Source of the DNA: Phanerochaete sordida
Lineage: Eukaryota > Basidiomycota > Agaricomycetes > Polyporales > Phanerochaetaceae
Direction of reading: 5' to 3'
Length of the DNA: 64,000 bases
Assembly: GCA_019973155.2 (NCBI GenBank)
Contig: BPQB01000006.1
Span: 558,001 to 622,000 of the forward strand
The notes under the pieces were generated by a model that had not been told where the DNA came from, made no database searches, and saw nothing but the letters and a program-made list of their open reading frames with translations. Of this stretch, positions 1 through 14,288 are shown piece after piece. Position 1 is the stretch's first letter; each line of letters starts with the position of its first letter. The translations under genes were made by a program, and so were the position numbers.

Positions 1-3000
1 AGACGATGTTGAAGAGCATCTCTGTCTCTGTGTCGTCGCCTTGCGACGAACTCAACATGGTGGAGACGAACGCCGTCGCGTACAGAGCATGCAAGTTGTT
101 TTCTATGCCCAGGAGTGCGAAGGGGATCCTAGACATGGTATCGTCGTCTTCCTCGACGGGGAGCGCCTCTTCTGCCATCCACGAACGGTCGGCGTCGGCA
201 TCCTCGAGTAGCGTTTTGAATGACGTAACGGTCGTAGACAGCGGAAGGAGGGCGATGAAGAAACCAACAGCGTCTGGGCAGATAGGGGAGCCCGGGCCGT
301 CTTGGTCGTGGTGGTGATCAGCGCAATTCCGCACGGTTATGCGAAGAAGGGTCCTGAGCGCCGTCTCGGCCGAGTCTTTCATAATCTGGTGGCGAACGCC
401 CTTGAAAATGACGTGTGCGAGCGTGAAAGAGAAGCTAGAGCGGAATGAGAGGCCAAGCAAGTGGTCCAGCTGGGAAGCTTTCTCCTCCAAGGGCTCCCTG
501 GCCTCCATCAACGTCGCTGCCACACCCGCTGTCTTGAAGTAGCCCTGGTCGTGCATACGTTCCGAGGTAGTCCGTAGCAGGTGGATGGCCTCGGCATACA
601 GTCCCATGTGCCCAGACTGCAGGAGAGCCACAGCCAGCCAGAAGAGCTGTGCGAGGTATCTCGAGGTGGTGGGTAATGCGACGACGATCTTGTGGATGCA
701 CCGGAGCATGCTGACCATGACTGTGGAGTCGGTGTCGTCGTACGCACGGAGAGCTCCCCGTAGGGCCACGAGCATTTGATAAAGCAAGTCGTCGTCGACA
801 TCCGAGGTCGCAAGGATGCTGAGAGTGACGAACGCCCGGGTTTGGATGACAGGTGATATCTGGAACGCGGAAGATGTGACAAGCCCCATCCACCGAGCGC
901 GCCACATGTTGAGAAGGGCTGCGATCACAAGTCAGCAATCGGTTACGACGACGCAAGCAGATGACATACATCGAGACCCAGCAAGAGCCTCCATTACCCG
1001 CGCAAGCAGCTTGGCGAGCTTCTCCAGATTCTCAAGGTACTGCCTCTCGTTGAGCGGATCGTACACCGCGTAGTCGCTAGTCGGCGTCGGACGGATGAGA
1101 CCGAAGATCTTGAGAGTTTCCGTGGTAGCGAATTCGTCCAGCAAAGACTGTATCTCCGGTGTCGCTGCTCCCTCTCCTGAGGTAGACCGAGCGAGGTACG
1201 TGGAGTGCAGCTGGTTCACAACCATGCCATAAACCGACGTCCGGACGAGAAGCTGGCCTGTGCCAGCAACCAGGCTGACAAAATGCGCGCACTCCGGTAC
1301 AAAGACTTGGCCGTGGGTAACGTGGCGGGGGAGATAGTTCGCGACGAGAGTCAGACGAGTCAAGCAGGCCAGCTCGTTCCAGTGCGTGTTGTCGGCTAAC
1401 GTCTTGGAGTTGTGGTGCGAGGTCTTGCCAAGTACCTTGCGAATCCGTGACAGCAGTCGGCCTCTGACATGGATGGATCGTAAGGCCGACATGGTATCAG
1501 CGACCGTCTCGCAGCGTTGTGAACCGATACCGCCGTCCACCGCTGCCCGCATGAGCTCATCGACTACGATGTTGACCAAGTCACTGTCAGACTCTGAGAT
1601 CTCTCTCCAGATGTACTTGTGCCCGACGGAGTGTATCTAGTAAGAGATGTGAGCGGAGGAATAGCTATGCGTGCGAGTAACTTACATCCTGGTCGCCCAC
1701 CGTGAGGTCAATCATGGAACGAACGCAATCCCGCAGTTTGGCTCCCGATTGGTCGTATAGGCGGTTCGTTGGATCGGTGAACTGGGATAAGTTCCTAACC
1801 CATGGACTCATGTACTGCAGGCAGCTGATGCGCTGAGATACGGGGAGCTTGCCGATGCCTGCTGCGACCTCTTGAATGAAGTCGAGGGTCAACTGCGGCG
1901 CAAACGCGGCAAGCTTGTCGCTGAGCTGTGAGACGAAGGCACTCGCTCTTCCGGGCACGAAGATCGCTGATACAGGATGTCAGCAAAGGCATGAATGTAA
2001 ACAGTCCAGCTCGGTCGCGTACCTTTCGTAGGTACGACGGGCTTCCCCTCGAAGTCAAGGTACGTGCATACAGAGCATAGAAGCTCGTACGATGCGACTC
2101 GGAGCTCTTCATTATCGCTGCCAATATTGACCATGCCGATGTGCAGCAGCGTAGCTACGACGTTCGAGAGCTTCGAAAACCGCTCTGACCCTGGTATCTG
2201 GACCTGCTTCATGCTACCTTTCGCTGCTCTGATGCTCTGCGTTGGTATCAGATTAGCGACGCCTTGACTAATTTTCATAGAACGGGCTCGACTTCACCTT
2301 TACAATGTTATCACGGTCCACGGAGGTGAAGTACAGTGTGCTGCCATGCCGAATCTTCCTGATGATGAACTCGTTCTGTTCATGACCAGTGGCCACGTTG
2401 TAGACGTCGCTGATGTCGCCCAGCGGAATGATCTCGGTGGCACGGCAGGATAAGTTGTTGCTGACCAAAGTGGCTTTAAGCTGGAGTCAAACAATCCTGT
2501 CAGTGATTCGAAGACAACTTCTGCGATCAAGAACTCACAGCAACAATCCGAAGATGGGTTTGTGCGACGCGGAGCGTGACTGGGATGCGGATAGGCTGGT
2601 TATGCCTCATGTACACATCGTTGAACTCTTCCCCATGTTCATCCTCTTGTTCGACTACGCGAAAAGTCAGTAGCGTCGAATCGCCAGTATTACAGGTACT
2701 CACAAGCCTGCTGGAGACAAGGCATGCGCGTTCCGGCGGGGTAGTTTCGGAGCAGTTCTGACGTCGAGGTATGCATGGTGTATCCCTCGGAAAGAGACAC
2801 GCCTGGAAGACATATTAGCGAGATGCCGGTATCTGCGAAGCAGACAACCTACCGCCCGTCAGATTGTAGAGCCTCCGCATGTACCTCAAGGCCAGAGCGT
2901 TGGGAGTGAGCATACGCGACGTCTTGAACCGCCGACGGATGTCGGCTGGAGTTATTTCGTACACGAACTTCAGCCAGTGAACTGGCACTTGGGAGTTCGG

Positions 3001-6000
3001 CGTGAAGGCCGTCCAGTCGAAGATGATGTCAAAGGTGCGGTTGACATACAACGGGGACATCAGTTTCTGCAGGAGCACGTCAGCGTTCAGATCGCGCGCG
3101 GTGCAGCCGTGGTCACTGACCTTGAAGATATAGAACAGCAACAGTTCGAGATCCAGTGCTTCTACGTCGATCTTCGATACACACATGACGAAGATGGCCG
3201 GCTGGTCCTACAAAGCAGCCGTCAGTGGAAGACGTTGACCCTCGCCACGCGACCTACTTGAGGCGTATCCGCAGGAGCGAAGAGATGCTGAATTGACGAG
3301 GTATCCCTGTGATTGAAGCGGCTCATAAGAGCTCGATACTCCTCGTGCTGGTCGCTCGTCAACTCCGACTTCTGGGGGATCATGGCAGATTGGTTGCCGT
3401 CGATGAGGGAGCTACAAATATTGCCCCACAACCGCTTGCCGGGCGCGGTCTCAAGCCCCTCCTCTGCCGCGTCGTCGGCCTTGCTCGTGCTCAGGAGCTC
3501 TTTTCCGACCTTATCTGCATGCTTGTCGAAGAAGCGGTGCAGCACGATTGCATCTGTCTCGTCGAAGGGCGTGTCCAGCCACTCTTCATGGCCATCTTCG
3601 GGCGGAGAGTATTTCTGACGATCAAACATGAGCGGATGAAGGGTCGAAAGGTCAGTCCGGCCTACGTTAATCTCGCTCAGGTACCGCGTTACATTGACGA
3701 TATTCGCGCGCAGGAACTCGTTCAAAGGCACCATGTGAACCTCCTTGCCAAAGAAGATGTTGTTCGCCAGGTTTTGCATGATCTTCGCAATGTTCATGAG
3801 ACCGCGACGGAGCACCGGGTCCGGAGGAACATCGACGTCCACGAGCCCTGGGTTGACGATAGCCGGAGAGATAAACCTGGGAGCACACGTCAACCGAGGA
3901 CAGGCTTGAAAGAGGGTATGTCGTACCTCAGGAAGATGAAGGCTCCGAGTGTCTGGAACTTCGCCTCAGGCCACACGGCATTGCTGCGACAAATCAGCAC
4001 GATATCAACTGGTCAGTATGCCACCACGTACACCGATGTCCCAATGTGCGCACAAATCTCGCGGAACATCCTGCAACAAGATCAGAGTGGGCAAATCGTA
4101 CCAAGCCAAGCTACTTACGACGGGATGACCGGAGCGGACGCCGAAACGATCTCAAGGAATGCAGACGCAACGTAGATCAGGTCATGTTTGTTTTGGTCGT
4201 AGTCCATGTTCGGAGCCTTGCTGGGGTCGAGATCGTACGCGTGGCCAGGAGGCAGCGTGGACATTGTCCTGATGAGCGGCTGGATCAAGTTCCGAAGGTA
4301 ATTGTACCCGTAGACCCGCGCGAAAGCAGACAGGAATCTGGTGCAGATGGAGTTGCCTCTGAACAAACTCGCCTCGTTCTCTGTAGCACCGTCAGCCGTC
4401 AGACGTGTCACTTAAAGGCAGTGTTTGCTGAAGTAATTACGAACCGGTGCTGTTGATCTCCTTGTCGATCATCGCCTTGACGAGGCTCATGAGCTTCGAC
4501 CTCGTATCGAAGAGGTTCAGCATGACATTGATCATCTGGTCTGCTTCCCCGGGCGGACAGCACGAGCAGATCGCCAACGCCAGTTCGGTCTGCGCAGCAA
4601 GGTGTCATGAGAACTGCGTCATACGACCGAGTGTCAGAACCAGACTGACCTCTCCGTTCTTGATGAGCTACATCGAGAGTCAGTGACATTGCGGGCAGGC
4701 CTCATGCTCACACTCACCTCGACAAGCCTGTCCTGCTTCGCACCCGCGGACTGCTCCTTTTGCGGATCAAAGCTGATACCCTTGGCGACGACCCGGGCGA
4801 ACACATGCGCGAAGATGACGCGCCGGTCGGCCTCGTAAAACATCGGCAGGCAGTGCTTGATGCCGAACTCGGTGTTCGCGCTGATCAGCGACGCAAGGCC
4901 GTTGATAATGAGCTCGCGCAGGTCAAAGTCCTTGTTCGGCATCTTTGTCTGCTGAGACTGAGCATATAGAGTCCAACTGTAGGCTTGAGAAATACTCACC
5001 TGCGAGTAGCTGGTCTGCTCGGACAGACCGTCATCCAACATCTGGGGTGCCAGATGAACAACGCGGAGATGACACATCGACGAATGCACATACCGTAGGG
5101 TCCAAACGGCCTAGCATCTTGAACAGGAAGGTCGAGTACCGGATGAACAGGCGAGCGACGTTGTGCCCCGGCTCCTCCTGCTGGCCTTCTTCGGGCTGCA
5201 GATCGAGCTTGTCGAACAGCTTCACCGCCGTGCGCAGCGCGGCAACATTGAGCTCTCTCATCGTCTTCAGCTGTTCCGAGTGTTCTGGGAGCTATCCACA
5301 GGATGAGCGACAGAACGAAGGTGACACCCGTGCCAGGCGACGTACAGTGGCGAACTCCTGCGGCCACTCGACGACGAAGTCCGCGATGCCGACGCGCGAA
5401 AGGCCGTCCTTCCGGATCGAGAGCGAGTCGGAGTGGTCCAGGTACGTGTCGCAGAGGAGGCAGAACTTGAGCTTCAGGCGGACCGTCGCCAACGAGTCGG
5501 GGAGGCGCGTGATCAACGAGGCGACGGAGCATAGCGTCGACATGACGTCCATGCCGCGCAGCTCCTCCCCACTCGGCGCGTTCTCGATGATGACCTTCAT
5601 GATCATCGTGAACTAGGGGTATGGTCAGCTGTGCCGGGCGTTGTCAGAGAGCGCACGCGGACGTACCTGGTCCAGGAAAAGCGCAAGCGTGTCATGAACG
5701 AGGGTGTTTTCCGGGCCAGAGATACTTTCGAGAACCCTGGAAAGCGATCGCAAGCAAAGTTCAGCCAAGTTCGACTGCTCCAGGGGGATTTTACCTTCTC
5801 AACTCCCGCAGGATGATAGGGTATATCCGAGGATGCGCTTCCGTGGACAGCGCCTCTCGCGCCAGGTCGGAGACCTTGTCTATGTCGCTGATCAGCAGGT
5901 CGACGAGCTCGGAGATGAAGCTCTCCAGCAGAGGCTTCGGGTCACGCAGGATGCGCAGGCTGTCGGGCAGGTAGCGTACGGGGATGATCGCGGCGAGCGC

Positions 6001-9000
6001 CGACGGGTCGTGGATCGTGTCCAGCAGACACGTCGCGCCGAAGGCGGTCAGGAACAGCGTGAGGTTGTGCCACTGCAATTGCCGCTCCTGTGACTGCCTT
6101 AGCAAGCCGTCTTTGCATGCGAGTGCTGCGCGTACCTCAAGTGTGAGCGACTCGTCGCCGCTCGGGAGCGCGCCCTCGTCCAGCGTGTCCATCGACGTCG
6201 GGCTGCTCATTTCCCGCAGCATGCACCACCGCCAGTAGCACTCCTGCCAGACCGCGATGTGCGCCGAGGTGGGCATGGCGAGCACGCGCATGAGCTTGCG
6301 GATGCGCTTCTGGTCCGCGATGCGTCCTGTCCACGCGTGTCAGCAAGCGCAGCGGCGACGGTTCGAGCGGGGCGCGCACCAAGGACGAACGACTTCGGGT
6401 CGCCGAGCTGCTCGAAGACGGGGTAGCGCCGCGCCTTCTCCTCCTCGCTCGTGAGGTGCTGCGGCGCGCCGCCCTTCTGGCGCTCGGCGCCCGCGATGAG
6501 GCGCAGGCACGTCGCCGCCATCGCCGAGGTCTGGCGCTCCGCCGACGTGAGCGTGACCATGCACGCGATCTCCGCGATCGCGAACGCGGGCACGCGCTCG
6601 GGCGTCAGCTGGATCTGGCGCACCTTCTCGGTCGTGCTCCGCGTGAAGCGGTAGAGGAGCTCGTACGCCATCTCCATCCACATCTTCTGGGCCCGGAAGT
6701 CCGTCCTGCAGGAGAGCAGCGTCATGCCGAGCGCTGCCATCGTTCCGGATCTGCAGCACCGAGCGCGTCAGGATCGCCACAAGCAGTGTTGAGACAGGCC
6801 CGCGTACCCGCAGTGCCCCATCCACTTGGAGCCATTGATGAAGGCCGGCGAGTCCGGCGGCGACGCGCGGATGCCCTCTTGGATGTACCGGATGGTCTTC
6901 GCAATGCCCCACTTGACCGAGGAGTCGGTGGGAGCCTGCCACTGCTCGAGAGTCTGGGCAATCCATCTCGCTTCGTTGTCGGGGTTGAGGCCGTCTAGGA
7001 ACCAGAAGATGTCAGCGCGCCACAGCGCCATCGTGGCGTGGATGGCGAGCTCGCGGTCCGGTAGCGTCTCGGTGGTGTACCGCTTCGCCTTTGGGCGGTA
7101 GCTCGCCTTCTTCATGAGGCTGTTCGCATCAACTTCGCTGCGACGCGTTATCGAACTCTGCGTTGAAGAATTAGACGCGTCTTCTCTGCCGAGAGTTCGA
7201 TGCTCACATGGAAGATGCCGTACAACCGGGGCATGACCTGTACCTTCAGCTCGTGTAGCGGCTTCTGCCAGGGCACTCGCGGCGACTGTGATATGGTCAG
7301 CCAAACGGCCTAGCCACGGCAGGCAAGTCGACGGACCTCAGTGATCAACGTCAGGCAGGCCTTGACCGCCGAGATCTTGACGGCGTCCGACATCTCGGGC
7401 TGGAGGGCCTGCATGATGATCGGGATGCTTTCCGTGGGGGCCAGGAAGCGGAAGAGGGTCACGAGCGCGTCTGCGACAAGCGCGACGTCGATCTCGTCCT
7501 GGCTCTCCCAGAACGGGCGCGAGTTGCCGCCCCACTTGCTGAGGACGACCTTGACCTCGTGCGCGAGGTCGTACGCCATCGCCTGCAGCGCGACCTCCTC
7601 ACCCGGCTGGATGCGCGACGCCGCGCGGCACACGTCCAGGATGCAGATGATCGCCACCTCGGACGCGCGCGAGGGGTGCAGCATCGTCCGGATCAGGACC
7701 TGTGTGAAGCCGCGATCCTGGCCAAGCGAACGGCGGGTCAGCATTACAATGCAGAGCGGTGCATAGCCACACCGACCTTCCGCCCAGGATGTATCGGCAT
7801 CCCGCCACCAGAATGCAGGTCGTACTCGGACTTGATTCTGTCGTTGCTGATGCACATGAGCACGGTCAGCGCGGGCCAGACGGCGGCCTTGTTCGAGGTG
7901 TCGACCATCTGGTAGAGGAGGTCGAAGACGCGCTCCGGCGTGCCCTCGAGCCGGCGGTGGTGGCGCTGCGCGTCGTCGAACTCCTCCTGGTGGAACTCTA
8001 TCCAGTTCCACACCGCCGTCCGCAGCGGCACCGCGATGGCCGTCTGCGCCTCGCGTCTCATGTTGACAAGGAGCGAGGAAAGCTCTGCCGGGGCCTGATT
8101 AGCGATCGCGCATCCAGGGCGGCGGGACACGCACCGTGTAGCAGCTGCACGAGCCGCGCGCGGTCGAGCCAGCAGTGTGTCATGAGCCGCACGTCCATGA
8201 TGTCCGGATCCGCTTCGCTATTGCTGGCGAGCGCGTGGATCTTGCCCTTGATGCGCGAGAAGACGACGGGCCAATTAGATGCTGATAGGTGGTATACAAC
8301 GCGTCCGGAGAACTTGGCGATTAGGGCGTGCATGGAAGATATCGAACTGCAGAGTGTAGGGGAGGTGCGCTCATAGGAAGTCGAATGTTGTGGGAACGCC
8401 ACCACGGTCGTCGTGATGCTCGGTCCCGCAGGCACACGGATGCGCATGAAGGCCGGTACCTTCGCTTTCGATATCTCAGCCTTGTTGGAGAAGGCTCCGG
8501 GATTAGGTGCGGGTCTAGGGAAGTTGTCCATGGAGGCGGTGACCTCCACAGACTCGATGGACTCGAGGTCGTGATAGGATGCGTTGAACTCGAAGTTAGC
8601 CGCGGACATGAGACGCTCCTGCGGGGGTGCGGCCTGGCGGAGGAACATCACCATGACGCTTAGGATGTAGCGGGCACAGCTCTCTTCGATGGGAGCCGGC
8701 TCTATCCAGGGCGAGAGGGAGCTGAGCTGCTCGGACGACGCCTGGCGGCCGCGCGGCATGCGCTGCGACGCCCCGGCCGACGAGTCGGCGTTGCTGTTAA
8801 TGGACGGCGGGCCGTTCGCGTGAAGGCCGAGGCGGGAGTCGGGGCGCGTGTCCTCGTCGCGCTTCTTCCAGCGCGAGGCCATGGCCATGGAGAGGACCTT
8901 GAGCACAAAGAGCTGCGACTGGAGGACTTCGAGGGCCATCGGGCCCGTGACGTCGAAATTCTGCTGGGAACACGGCCGGGTGAGCGGGCCCATGCACGCC

Positions 9001-9437
9001 GCCGGTGTCTCGGACACGTACCTTTTGCAGCTTCTCGAGCTGTTCGGTGAGGGCCCATGCGACGATGTCGGGCGAGTCCCGCGAGATGTCGACGAGCGAC
9101 TCGACCGTCTGGCGGATGGGGTCGTCGTTCTCGACCTCGGCGAGCGCGATGCCTGAATGACATGGCAACTGGCACGCTTTGAGCGGCCTGGGTGAGCGCA
9201 GGAGACGTGCGGGCAGCGCACCTTGGCCTTGAGCCGGGAGATGAGGACAGCGACCATCTTGGACTGGGGCGTCCCGGAGACGGAGGCGCCATTGGAGGTG
9301 CTCGAGTAGGGCGAGCTGCCGTGGATGACGGTCGGCGAAGGGCCCGCGACGCTGGTGTTCGAGCCGTTGCTCCTGTGGACACGCCCGGTGATGTGGTGCT
9401 GCGTCGTCGCGGCGGTGGAGGCGCGTCGAGCGGGCAT
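1..9437 (-). CDS. IRA1: Neurofibromin/Ira-type Ras GTPase-activating protein (3' end outside window)
   Basis: Large multi-exon gene that should switch off Ras by stimulating GTP hydrolysis. The start ATG (9435-9437) opens a Ser/Thr-rich N-terminus. The first intron (GTGCGC...CAG) joins ...ISRLKAK to the next exon, ALAEVENDD. The long middle is helical, HEAT-like sequence. The RasGAP domain lies near 3200-4400: the arginine-finger segment reads SLFRGNSICTRF (Arg codon 4358-4360), and after splicing FIFLR joins FISPAIVNPG, followed by RGLMNIAKIMQNLANNIFFG. Just downstream (about 2815-3186) a Sec14-like segment contains FDIIFDWTAF, and a PH-like part follows. RasGAP-Sec14-PH is the diagnostic neurofibromin/Ira order. 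Remaining C-terminal exons run to base 1, so the stop is not visible. Exon borders were not all traced. Family assignment is firm. Confidence 0.92.
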
Positions 9438-11095
9438 GTCGGGCGAGCGGGGCGGGGAGGGACAGGCGAGAGAGAGGTCCGAAGGTTCCAAAGATGCACT
9501 TGCGTGAGGAAGATCCGTGTGGAAAGTGTGGTATATGCGCGGTGGTATAAGCCAAGAAGGGCGCAGGAGGCGCGAGGAGGCAGCTGGTGCAGCGGGCTCG
9601 CCGCGCAGAGAGTGTGGCCGACGCTGTCCTGCTCGTCCTTGACAAGGCCATTGGCGTCGACGAGGACGCCTGCCCAATAACCCGCAGCTTACGTAACCTG
9701 ATGAACCTTCCATTTCGGGAGCCGTCCGCTTTGAGACATTGCGACCACGCCTGCCAAATTGCAAGCTCATCTCCGAGCCTCGCGGACGCCTCGAGGCGGG
9801 CGGAAGGCCAGATCCTGCGCGGGCCCATCTCACTTGCATCTTTCAATCTGGACTGCACCGTCCAGCAGCCCGACAGTGCGGACTAGACGCCCTAGCGTCC
9901 CTGAGCAGCGCTGCATCCTTGGCGTTCGCACAACTCTCAGACGCGAAACCCACGTCAACTTTACTGAACACGAATGCGTGCTCCACTGCGCGCGCGGCCC
10001 GCCTAACTCACGTCCTGCGTCGACCCTGCGCCGCCCGATATGGTGCCTGACACGAGCACGAGCGCTGTCGACGTCGCGCACGGCGGCGCACGCGCAACGA
10101 CGCTCCCGGCAATTTTATGATGGACAATAGGGATGGGCCTGTTCGTATACCCACGGCACGCGGGGCCTTTCAGATTCGCCGCCGCACGCGATGATCCACG
10201 GATCCCCCGAACAGGCTTGAGCCCGTATGGAAGGCAGCGCCGTCGTGGCGTCCGGCATTGTTCGGCCCGGTCCATACCACCGCTGCCTCCGCCGTAGGCG
10301 CCGCAAAGCGCAGGTGTCGAAACGTCCCGGCGGACGACACGGCTCACCTAGTCGTCCCGGCCACAGCACAACCCAATCAGACGTCGCTGCCGGCGATAGC
10401 TAACTGCTGTGCGTCCAGAAGTCCATTCGATTTCACAACAACATAGCACAATGTCGATAGAGAAGAGTGCGACAGGAAACGAGAGGGCTGTGATACGCCA
10501 AACGAGCTAGAAATAACAGAAGGAGAGGAGACAGAGACAAGCGCTTTTAAAAGCCTTGGAGGAAAACGAAACGACACAACTTGGGAACGCGACGGACATG
10601 GACTGGGGAAGGTTGGGGAATCGCGAGACAGTGAGAGAGACGGGAAAGGCGAAGCGACGCGTGCGTGTCTTCGGGGCTGTACGAATGTGTTTGCGTTGTA
10701 CTTTGATTGCTTTGGGGTTGGGGATGAGAGATGTGATTGGGCCGGGGCGTAGTATGCGACGAATTTGAAACGATGGCGAAGAGAGGAAACAGGCAAGAAG
10801 AGAATCCAGCATGCAAGAGGGGGTACGTGATGGCATGTCATGGCGTCAAGGGGAGGGGGGCACGGGGCAGAGAAACCGGCCAATGCGAGAGAGCGTCGTC
10901 GAAAGAAACGTGAGAGACGTAACGAACTTGGAAAGCGTTTGGGGATAGGAACCTTCGCCGTCGGAAGCTCTGTGGCGGATTAACATATCGAAGAAAACGA
11001 ACAAACCAAAACATGAGACAAGAACGAACAAACGAAGGGAGCCATTATTCAAGAACACCTGACACTCTGCTTCGCAACATGGTCCTGCCACCACT
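9438..11095. other. Intergenic: Ira upstream region and 3' flank of the RRM gene
   Basis: No convincing coding signal. The right part (about 10.4-11.1 kb) is probably 3' untranslated sequence of the leftward RRM gene. The left part should hold the Ira promoter and leader. Open frames here lack any domain and show no consistent splice structure. Confidence 0.5.
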
Positions 11096-14000
11096 CTATG
11101 AAGAGGCCTGGAGCGAGCTTTCGTGAGCGGACTTCCACGAGCCCTGGTTGTCCAAGTTGAGGCTCGCGAGCGTGCCGTTCAGGTCGTGGATCGGGTCGTG
11201 ATCCCGATCCTGGCCGGGGAGGATGAAGTGCTCCATGCCCTGCGAAGGTCGTCTAGGGACATCGGGTCTGGCGACAGGGCCTTCTTGCCGGCTCGACGCG
11301 CGGTTGGGGGCGTCGCCGAGGAAGCTCGCGAAGGGTCGCGCGGAACTTGGGCGCGAGGACGCGGCCGGCCCAGTGGGCGACGCCTTCCCGCTGCTGCCTG
11401 AGCCGACCTTGTCGTCCTGGGACGAATACCAGGGGGCGTAGCCCTTCGACGACGTCGAGGAGAACGACTGCGACTGGCCAGGCGAGACAGAGACACTGTT
11501 GTCCCGGCTGAGCGTCTCTCCGAGGTAGTTCGGATCCGGAGAGAAGGGCGAGAAGGACGAGCCGAAACTCGAGCCAGCCTCGAACGAAGAAGGCCCGAAG
11601 ACGTCGTACGGGCCCATCGACTGCTGCTGCGACTGTGCTCCGGGCTGCTGTTGCTGCTGCTCGTTGCGCTGGACCGCCGCCTGAAGAGCCTCGAGGTTGG
11701 CGGTCGGTATCTGACTACCCGAGTTCAGGAACTGCGTGATGCCGAACTTCTCAAGGAGCTGTAGAGCTTGCTCCGGCGTGAGCTGAGGTGCGTTTTGAGG
11801 GGGCGCCTGAACCGGTGGCTCGTACTGCACCTGCAGGGCAGCAGCCTGAGCCGCTTGAGCCGCCGCCTGAGCCGCCTTGTCTGTACAAAGCTCAGTTATC
11901 GACCGCCAAAAGACAACGCGAAAGACGTACACTGACTCCGGCCCCAGCTCAAACGAATCCGACTTCCACCAATGGGGAAGCCCTGCATCTTCTCGATGGC
12001 GCGCTCAGCGTCCGGCTTGCGCACGAACTGCACGAACCCGCAGTGCTTGCCCACAGGCACCTTCACCTAGGACAAGATCAGCCGAGCGCATACACGCGAG
12101 TCAAGCGGTTACGTACGTAGTGGATCTCGCCGAAGGGAGCGAAGAAGGTCCGCAGGGTTTCCTCCGAGATGAGAGGCGACAGACCACCGACGAACACGGT
12201 GGTATTGTAAGGATCCGACGACGTGAGCTGCTCGCCGTTAGGCCCGATGAGGTTCGAGAGGATGGCGCGCGCCTGAGCATGGTGCTTCCACGACTCCTCC
12301 GGGATATTGTATCGCTGCGCCATCAGTTGATCGTGGGTCTGGTGCGCGAGTGCCGCCGAAATGGAGCTCGGGACAGCAGAGTTCGCCGACGCGGGCGACG
12401 AGTTACTGTTGCTGTTGGGCAGCGACATGCTCTTCAAGACGTCCTCGGAAGGCGTCGACGCGAGTGTCGCCGAAGAGGCCATACTGCTCGTCGAGTTCAG
12501 CGAGGGCGCGGAGAACGAGTTGGGACCAGGGAGGTTCCCAAGGCCTTGGCCGTTATTGCCCCCGACTGACGCCAGAGGAGTCGAGACACTCTTCGTTCCG
12601 GTCGGGGCAGGAAGCGCGAGCGCAAGCTGCTGCGGGTCGGGAAGCGGCGAGTACGGCGAGCCATACTGCATCTGCGCGAAGTCCATGTTGATGCCCGGCA
12701 CCGGCTTGAACTTCGCAGTTGCAGGGGAGATTCGCACTGCACGACGCGATCAGGATTCTGCGATAACGACTGTGGTAGAAGGAACGTACTCGGCCTAGAC
12801 AGGCAGTATAAGCCGTGCATCTCAATGAGCGCACGCTGCTGGTCCGCCTCTTCGCCGAACCTGAGCAATCCATTAGCAGATAACAATAAGAGGGGAATGA
12901 ATGACTTACCTCACGAAGCCGTATCCCCTCGAAACGCCTGTGACGGGGTCGAGCATAATCTTGGCGCTCTTGCAGCTCAGGAATGGCCTGATGAAGCGGG
13001 GTTCCCTGTCGTTCCGGAGGCCCAGGACTGGGTTGCGGAAGACAGCCACCAGGTCCGAGTTCGACACTTCGGGAGCGAGGTCACCGACGAAGATGCTGTA
13101 CTCCTTCGGGTAGTTCGGGTTCTGCGCGCCGGGGATCGATACGGTCGGGGCGTTGTTGAAAGGTACCGAAAGCGGAGCGGTGGGGACCGAGGACGCCCAG
13201 TTCATGGTAAACTGCTTGCTCGAGTTGGGCATCGTGAGGGGATTGCCGTTCGGCGCGCTATTGGTCTGCTGGAGGACGGCGGCCGCGTGGACCTGAGAGG
13301 GGAAGGTAAGGAAACAGTAGCCCGGGTTGTTCGCTTGTCGTCCGGTCAAGGGATCGGGGGCAGGGCGCGGCACCTTGATACTCACTGGGTCCCAGCCCAT
13401 GAGGTTGCAGACCTGCTTGGCGTACTCTTCGTCCATCCAGGGTTCTAGTTCGCCCCACCAGAGTGTCGAGCGAGGGGGAGTCGCGGAGCTGGGGGACGGG
13501 AGGGATCCGCCTTGGACGTTCGGGACGGAGGGCGGGCTGCTGGCCTGGTGGAACTGGCGAGCGAGGAAGGCGTCGCGGAGGGTATCTCTGTCGCTCTGGC
13601 TGAAGGCCGGGGGAGCAGACGTGGGGGCGAAGGGAAGGGGGCGGGGAGGGGACGCGCGGTGGTGGTGGTGGTGGTTGAAGGCCAACTTCTGGGAGACGGG
13701 CGGGGGAGGTTGAACATGGTGCTGCTGTCCGGGGACGGTGCCGCTTTGGGACATGGATGGCATGTGGGGCCGGGCGTGGTTGGTGTTCAGGGCGCCGTGC
13801 AGGCCTGCTCCTGCGCCCGTCGCGCCGACGGACACCGAGAGGCCCGTGCCGGACGCCGCGCCGTTCAGCGACGACGGGGAGCCCCAGCCGTCGGCGAAGC
13901 CGTTCGCGGCGAACATACGCTGGGCAGACTGTCCTGCGAGGCCGTTCGCCGGCCGGCCGTCGGGGCCCACGGCACCCAAGATCGAAGAGAGGGAGGCGGA

Positions 14001-14288
14001 GGGCATTGACGCCGACGGGGTGTGGTAGAAGCTTTGTGGGTCCCGGGAGTGCGCTTCTCGCATTGACAGGCCATCTCGAGACGGATCCCTCACCTGTGTC
14101 GGGTGCTGCCCCTGCCCCTGCCCTGGCATCTCCCTGCCCTGCCCTGGCCCGCTGTGCCAGAACTCCCGCGCGCCGTACGGGTGCTGCCCCTGCGGCGTCG
14201 TCGACGGCGGATTCGGGTTCATCTGGAAGTCGCGGGTGTCAAAGGGGATGTAATCGAATTCGGGGGCGTGCGTGTCAGGCTGTGACAT
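11096..14288 (-). CDS. Csx1/Nam8-like RNA-binding protein with three RRMs
   Basis: Five exons. ATG at 14286-14288 (MSQPDTH), TAG at 11096-11098. The Gly/Pro/Gln-rich N-terminus is followed by RRM1 (LWWGELEPWMDEEYAKQVC ... GYCFLTF), RRM2 (EYSIFVGDLAPEVSNSDL ... SRGYGFVRF, split by an intron near 12910) and RRM3 (TTVFVGGLSPLISEETLR ... HCGFVQFVRK ... IGGSRIRLSWGRSQYK). RRM3 ends with a hallmark of the Nam8/Csx1/TIA-1 group. The last intron (GTACGT...TACAG, near 11884-11932) rejoins the SQYKA codons exactly. The tail carries Ala/Gln runs and a short helical stretch TPEQALQLLEKFGITQFL. Relatives bind U-rich mRNA and control stability or splicing. Whether it acts as Csx1 (stress mRNA) or Nam8 (U1 snRNP) cannot be decided from sequence. 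Confidence 0.9.
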